Assembly (NCBI GenBank): GCA_964605235.1
Contig: CAZSBB010000065.1
Coordinates: 1-17,569, forward strand
Source of the DNA: CAZSBB01 sp964605235
GTDB taxonomy: Bacteria > Planctomycetota > Phycisphaerae > Phycisphaerales > Phycisphaeraceae
Reading direction: 5' to 3'
DNA length: 17,569 nt
Made by a program: the position numbers and the translations under genes. Within the stretch, counting starts at the first letter, position 1; each line of letters opens with the position of its first letter. Positions 16,001 to 17,569 of this stretch are shown one piece after another. Below the pieces are notes generated by a model, which was not told the DNA's origin, searched no databases, and saw nothing but the letters and a program-made list of their open reading frames with translations.

Positions 16001-17163
16001 GCCGCGAGCAGTGCCTCCATGCTCGGTACAGGTTGCGCTGCGATCGACACGCGACGAGCCAAGTCGTCAAGCGTGTGACTCGCGTGGAGGTCGCGTCCGT
16101 GAAGCAGCAATCCGGGCGGGCGCGCAGTCGTTCCGGCCGTAAGTTGCGCCGCGAGGTGCGTCTTCCCGCAGCCAGCGGGCGCAAGGAGCGCGACGAGCCG
16201 TGAAGAGAAGCCTGCCTCGACATCGTTGAGCAGCAACAACGTATCATGGCACCCCGCCACGGCGTTAGTTGCATAGAGCCCAGCACGCTGGTTGCTGGCA
16301 CGAAGTCTCCTTGGGGCCGCTGCCACCTCGGCAGGAAGCGCGCGTGGCCGAGCGGTGAGTTCGTCGCGAAGGAGGTCCAGGTCGCCGAGGCCGATGCCTG
16401 CTGCGACCCTGTCCAGGATGTCTGCCGATTGCCGGGACTGGGCGACGACGCTCGTCACGAACGGTTCAAGCGGGGCAGGCACGGCTGGCGAAGATTTCAC
16501 CGCCTCCGCGCTGGCGCGCAGTTCGGTCGCGAGTTCGCGAAGCGTGTTCCACGCCTCCACTTCACCGAGCATGCGCCGCAGTTCGCGCTCGGCTTCACCG
16601 ACGTGATGCACGTCGGGCTGCCATCGTGCTCGAATCGGAGCGACAGCCTGTTCGTGACGCTCACGCAGGATGTCGGGCGTGAACACCAACTCGCCGAAGT
16701 AGGTGCTGCGTAGAACGAGGGCCGGCCCAGCGAGGAGGTTGTCGACCTCGTCACCCGTCCACAGGTGCAGTGTCATCGTGGACGAGAGCCCGTTGAACCA
16801 ATCCTGGTCGGCCTTGGTCAGCGTGCGCCGTGTCCATAGAACCCAGTCGGTCAGACCAGGGACATGCGCTTCGGCCTTCTTGATACCGTCCCTGATGTCG
16901 TTCCGACGGGTCGAACCCAGCGCGCCGTTTGCGGCAAGGTCGTACCACTTGCACTGCCAGCCCCACCAACGAGCAGGGCCGCCAAGCGCATCGCAAAGCT
17001 TGTCGAGCTTGAGATGGAACTCGACGCCGGGCTGGTTCGCAAGGGCGCGGAACGAACCGTAGCCGCCGAAGTTCTGGCGCACGAGGCCTCGGCAGAGCAA
17101 CTCGAAGTTCTTCTCCGTGCTGCCCGGCAGACTCGTGAAGATGTCCCAGTTCAGCGCTGGCAT
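13045..17163 (-). CDS. Avs-like STAND/NACHT NTPase with N-terminal PD-(D/E)xK nuclease domain (probable anti-phage sensor)
   Basis: 1372 residues from the ATG at 17163, chosen for the GGAG at 17169-17172; an ATG at 17217 is possible but would overlap the upstream gene. Residues 1-150 look like an Mrr/Cap4-type nuclease: helix with STEKNFELLCRGLV, then GVEF (Glu48) and GWQCKWYD (Gln70-x-Lys72), the E-xn-QxK form of PD-(D/E)xK. Residues 290-700 form a STAND/NACHT NTPase: Walker A APAGCGKT (328-335), Walker B IFIDGLNES (402-410) and sensor LICTLRPEF (435-443). The remaining 650 residues include VERYGKKYGWIGFYTY (near 1020) and end in a tail rich in Lys and Arg. Avs proteins have this order; their C-terminal part senses phage proteins and the NTPase oligomerises to activate the nuclease. 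By analogy this protein should degrade DNA on infection. It is not assignable to a named Avs type by eye. Confidence 0.8.
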   Translation of the reverse strand: MPALNWDIFTSLPGSTEKNFELLCRGLVRQNFGGYGSFRALANQPGVEFHLKLDKLCDALGGPARWWGWQCKWYDLAANGALGSTRRNDIRDGIKKAEAHVPGLTDWVLWTRRTLTKADQDWFNGLSSTMTLHLWTGDEVDNLLAGPALVLRSTYFGELVFTPDILRERHEQAVAPIRARWQPDVHHVGEAERELRRMLGEVEAWNTLRELATELRASAEAVKSSPAVPAPLEPFVTSVVAQSRQSADILDRVAAGIGLGDLDLLRDELTARPRALPAEVAAAPRRLRASNQRAGLYATNAVAGCHDTLLLLNDVEAGFSSRLVALLAPAGCGKTHLAAQLTAGTTARPPGLLLHGRDLHASHTLDDLARRVSIAAQPVPSMEALLAAVDAVGQRAQKRLPIFIDGLNESEDPRTWKPLLAALETTLAKYPYVLLICTLRPEFVDDALPDSTRRVEIKDYGDATLDAVRAHFQHWRIDATDAYLPSFLRHPLTLRLFCEVTNPARQQLVGVGAMPGSLTALFERYLEQVGVRVVDLAPRTHRFYAQNVRAAISVFANKLWASRARSVELDELRTLLGDAQRPWDQSIVRALEHEGVLLRMPSSGGDTLVPVYDMLGGHIIANALLAQHGQVAFEAWVKKASTATSLAGKYDVRHPLADDVLRSLVGQVPRRFYAKQLWQLVDEPLRGRALRMAAHLEPASLDAKTVAALLDLVRVGESELLDRLWQVRGVLGHPLNAEGLDQALRPMPVSDRDLRWTEWIRQNHDNLIGRGRSVLRDLQNLEERWRAQRVYKGDRLRARWIMWTLTSTVRRLRDQATRALYWYGRVDPEGLFALTIDSLPVNDAYVSDRMLAAAYGVVMSHQQVDAGFGELLRPFLEQLASALVGQSATAPTHHYLARLYVRGIVAFASKFCPASLPTSLSSAWAFAAPAPVQALAKDAPEAKEAARTLRMDFENYTLGRLFDDRQNYDMNHAEHQAAVAHVRRVVWALGWRAATFDTIDKRIAEDAYRHGHGDQALVERYGKKYGWIGFYTYAGLLDDGEKYPRRDREFSDVDIDPSFPEKPPTDGSSSVLEVWLSPGMDSHERWIRADTTSLHLGIVRRETIGRHTGPWLAVHGYISAEDRVLGRSAWAFLSALVTSKGDEPRLVAMLEAGNCPLRARGVPSDHYIFAGEIPWHPKFASVALAEDAYREQVWTGTQSVEVEVLAHDYAWESYHSEMNRTGSALVPSQPFSAHFKLCGVAQSFDQVLPDGSPATITLSGVDGLVGNVVYIREDLLRQYVAGRAIVWFAFGERVLRPYPPSPPAWLVEVLRHQSNEWHVVLTEADLLQNGKPSSRKNAAVWPSAETSTAKKRRAKSTKRANHNGAKRAKRKP

Positions 17164-17168
17164 TACGG

Positions 17169-17172
17169 CTCC
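17169..17172 (-). promoter_or_regulatory. Shine-Dalgarno GGAG deciding the start at 17163
   Basis: GGAG on the minus strand, five bases before the ATG at 17163. It lies inside the 13-bp gap after the stop of the upstream small gene and argues for translation of the STAND gene from a two-gene transcript. Confidence 0.55.
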
Positions 17173-17176
17173 GTAC

Positions 17177-17551
17177 TCATCGGCGACCTCGCCCGTGCTT
17201 GCTGTCGGGATAGTCATGGGCCGAGTAGACTTCGATCCGCGCACCCTTCAGGACCATCACCTTGAGGAAGGCAGAAACTTCGACCTCCTCGGTTGTAATG
17301 ATGACCTTGTTGCCATCGTGCTTCACGTTCACGTCGTAAATGAACTGCTCCAACTCCTGTGGACCGAGCGATGCGACGTTGAGCTTCCCAAGTAGATCGA
17401 GCATCCCGTCGCTGTAACGCCCTGGCCACGCTTGTCCCACCGTTCGAGCGCCATTCGTCTCATCCACGCCGACCTGCTTCGTGAGCGCGTCGATGATCTC
17501 CTTGACCTTCGTCGCGTGTCGCAACCGAAGTAGAAGTGTCCCCTTATTCAA
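17177..17551 (-). CDS. Small protein of unknown function upstream of the STAND nuclease; 5' end uncertain
   Basis: About 115-124 residues, depending on start. The frame is open to the right edge of the window; the only nearby starts are TTG codons at 17551 and 17524, both inside the direct repeats, and no ATG lies near the 5' end. The recognisable part begins RHATKVKEIIDALTKQVGVD, a likely helix, continues with QAWPGRYSDGMLDLLGKL and GPQELEQFIYDVNVKHDGN, and then shows beta-type stretches such as KVIITTEEVEVSAFLKVMV. The C-terminus is basic (SKHGRGRR). I do not recognise a family. It stops 13 bp before the STAND gene and so looks like its operon partner. The native N-terminus may have been lost or altered by an insertion at the repeats. 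Confidence 0.55.
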   Translation of the reverse strand: MNKGTLLLRLRHATKVKEIIDALTKQVGVDETNGARTVGQAWPGRYSDGMLDLLGKLNVASLGPQELEQFIYDVNVKHDGNKVIITTEEVEVSAFLKVMVLKGARIEVYSAHDYPDSKHGRGRR

Positions 17552-17569
17552 CCGAGTAGAACTGTCCCC
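17522..17569. repeat. Two direct repeats, probable end of an insertion sequence (cut by the window edge)
   Basis: Two near-identical copies lie at 17522-17543 and 17549-17569. Both read CAACCG, then an optional extra A, then AGTAGAA, then G or C, then TGTCCCC. Five bases (TTATT) separate them. Repeated sequence blocks beginning with TG at an element's end are typical of IS21-type insertion sequences. No transposase is in the window; it would lie to the right. The assignment to an IS is inference. Confidence 0.5.

Noticed and set aside
17164..17244. Longer STAND protein starting at 17244 or 17217
   Set aside because: These starts overlap the upstream small gene and lack a good ribosome site, whereas 17163 has GGAG five bases upstream.

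Overview
The window is GC-rich and reads like the chromosome of a PVC-group bacterium, most likely a planctomycete (Phycisphaerae-like). This is inferred from gene content: a secreted FlgD-like/beta-propeller protein, a Gfo/Idh/MocA dehydrogenase next to a sugar-isomerase TIM barrel, a GH115-like hydrolase, a GntR regulator, and short secreted or lipid-anchored proteins of no known function. No rRNA or other marker is present, so the assignment rests on style.

Region 1 (1-2648): a GntR-type regulator, cut by the left edge, is read leftward. It diverges from a 783-residue secreted beta-propeller protein read rightward. The roughly 45 bp between them is an AT-rich island holding a consensus -35 box and a 9-bp-arm inverted repeat that probably is the regulator's operator.

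Region 2 (2649-9723): after a convergent gap with a 28-bp inverted repeat and a terminator, six genes lie on the minus strand. Read in their own direction they are a GH115-like hydrolase, a membrane C39-like peptidase, a Gfo/Idh/MocA oxidoreductase, a lipoprotein, a sugar isomerase/epimerase-type TIM barrel and a secreted protein of unknown function. The hydrolase, dehydrogenase and isomerase suggest breakdown of plant-type or uronic-acid-containing sugars. Gaps of 58 to 166 bp leave it open whether they form one transcript.

Region 3 (9724-10396): the only long gene-free stretch. It holds four tandem 128-bp units, each with two facing REP-like hairpins. The stems differ by compensatory changes, which supports a BIME-like structured element.

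Region 4 (10397-12828): a feoA-feoB ferrous iron uptake operon on the minus strand.

Region 5 (12829-17569): an apparent accessory block whose base use looks different. A 1372-residue protein carries an N-terminal PD-(D/E)xK (Mrr/Cap4-like) nuclease, a STAND/NACHT-type NTPase and a long C-terminal region ending in a basic tail. This is the architecture of Avs-type anti-phage sensors. It is preceded, 13 bp upstream, by a small gene of unknown function whose 5' end runs into two direct repeats that look like the end of an insertion sequence. This two-gene unit is the best candidate for an undescribed system here.
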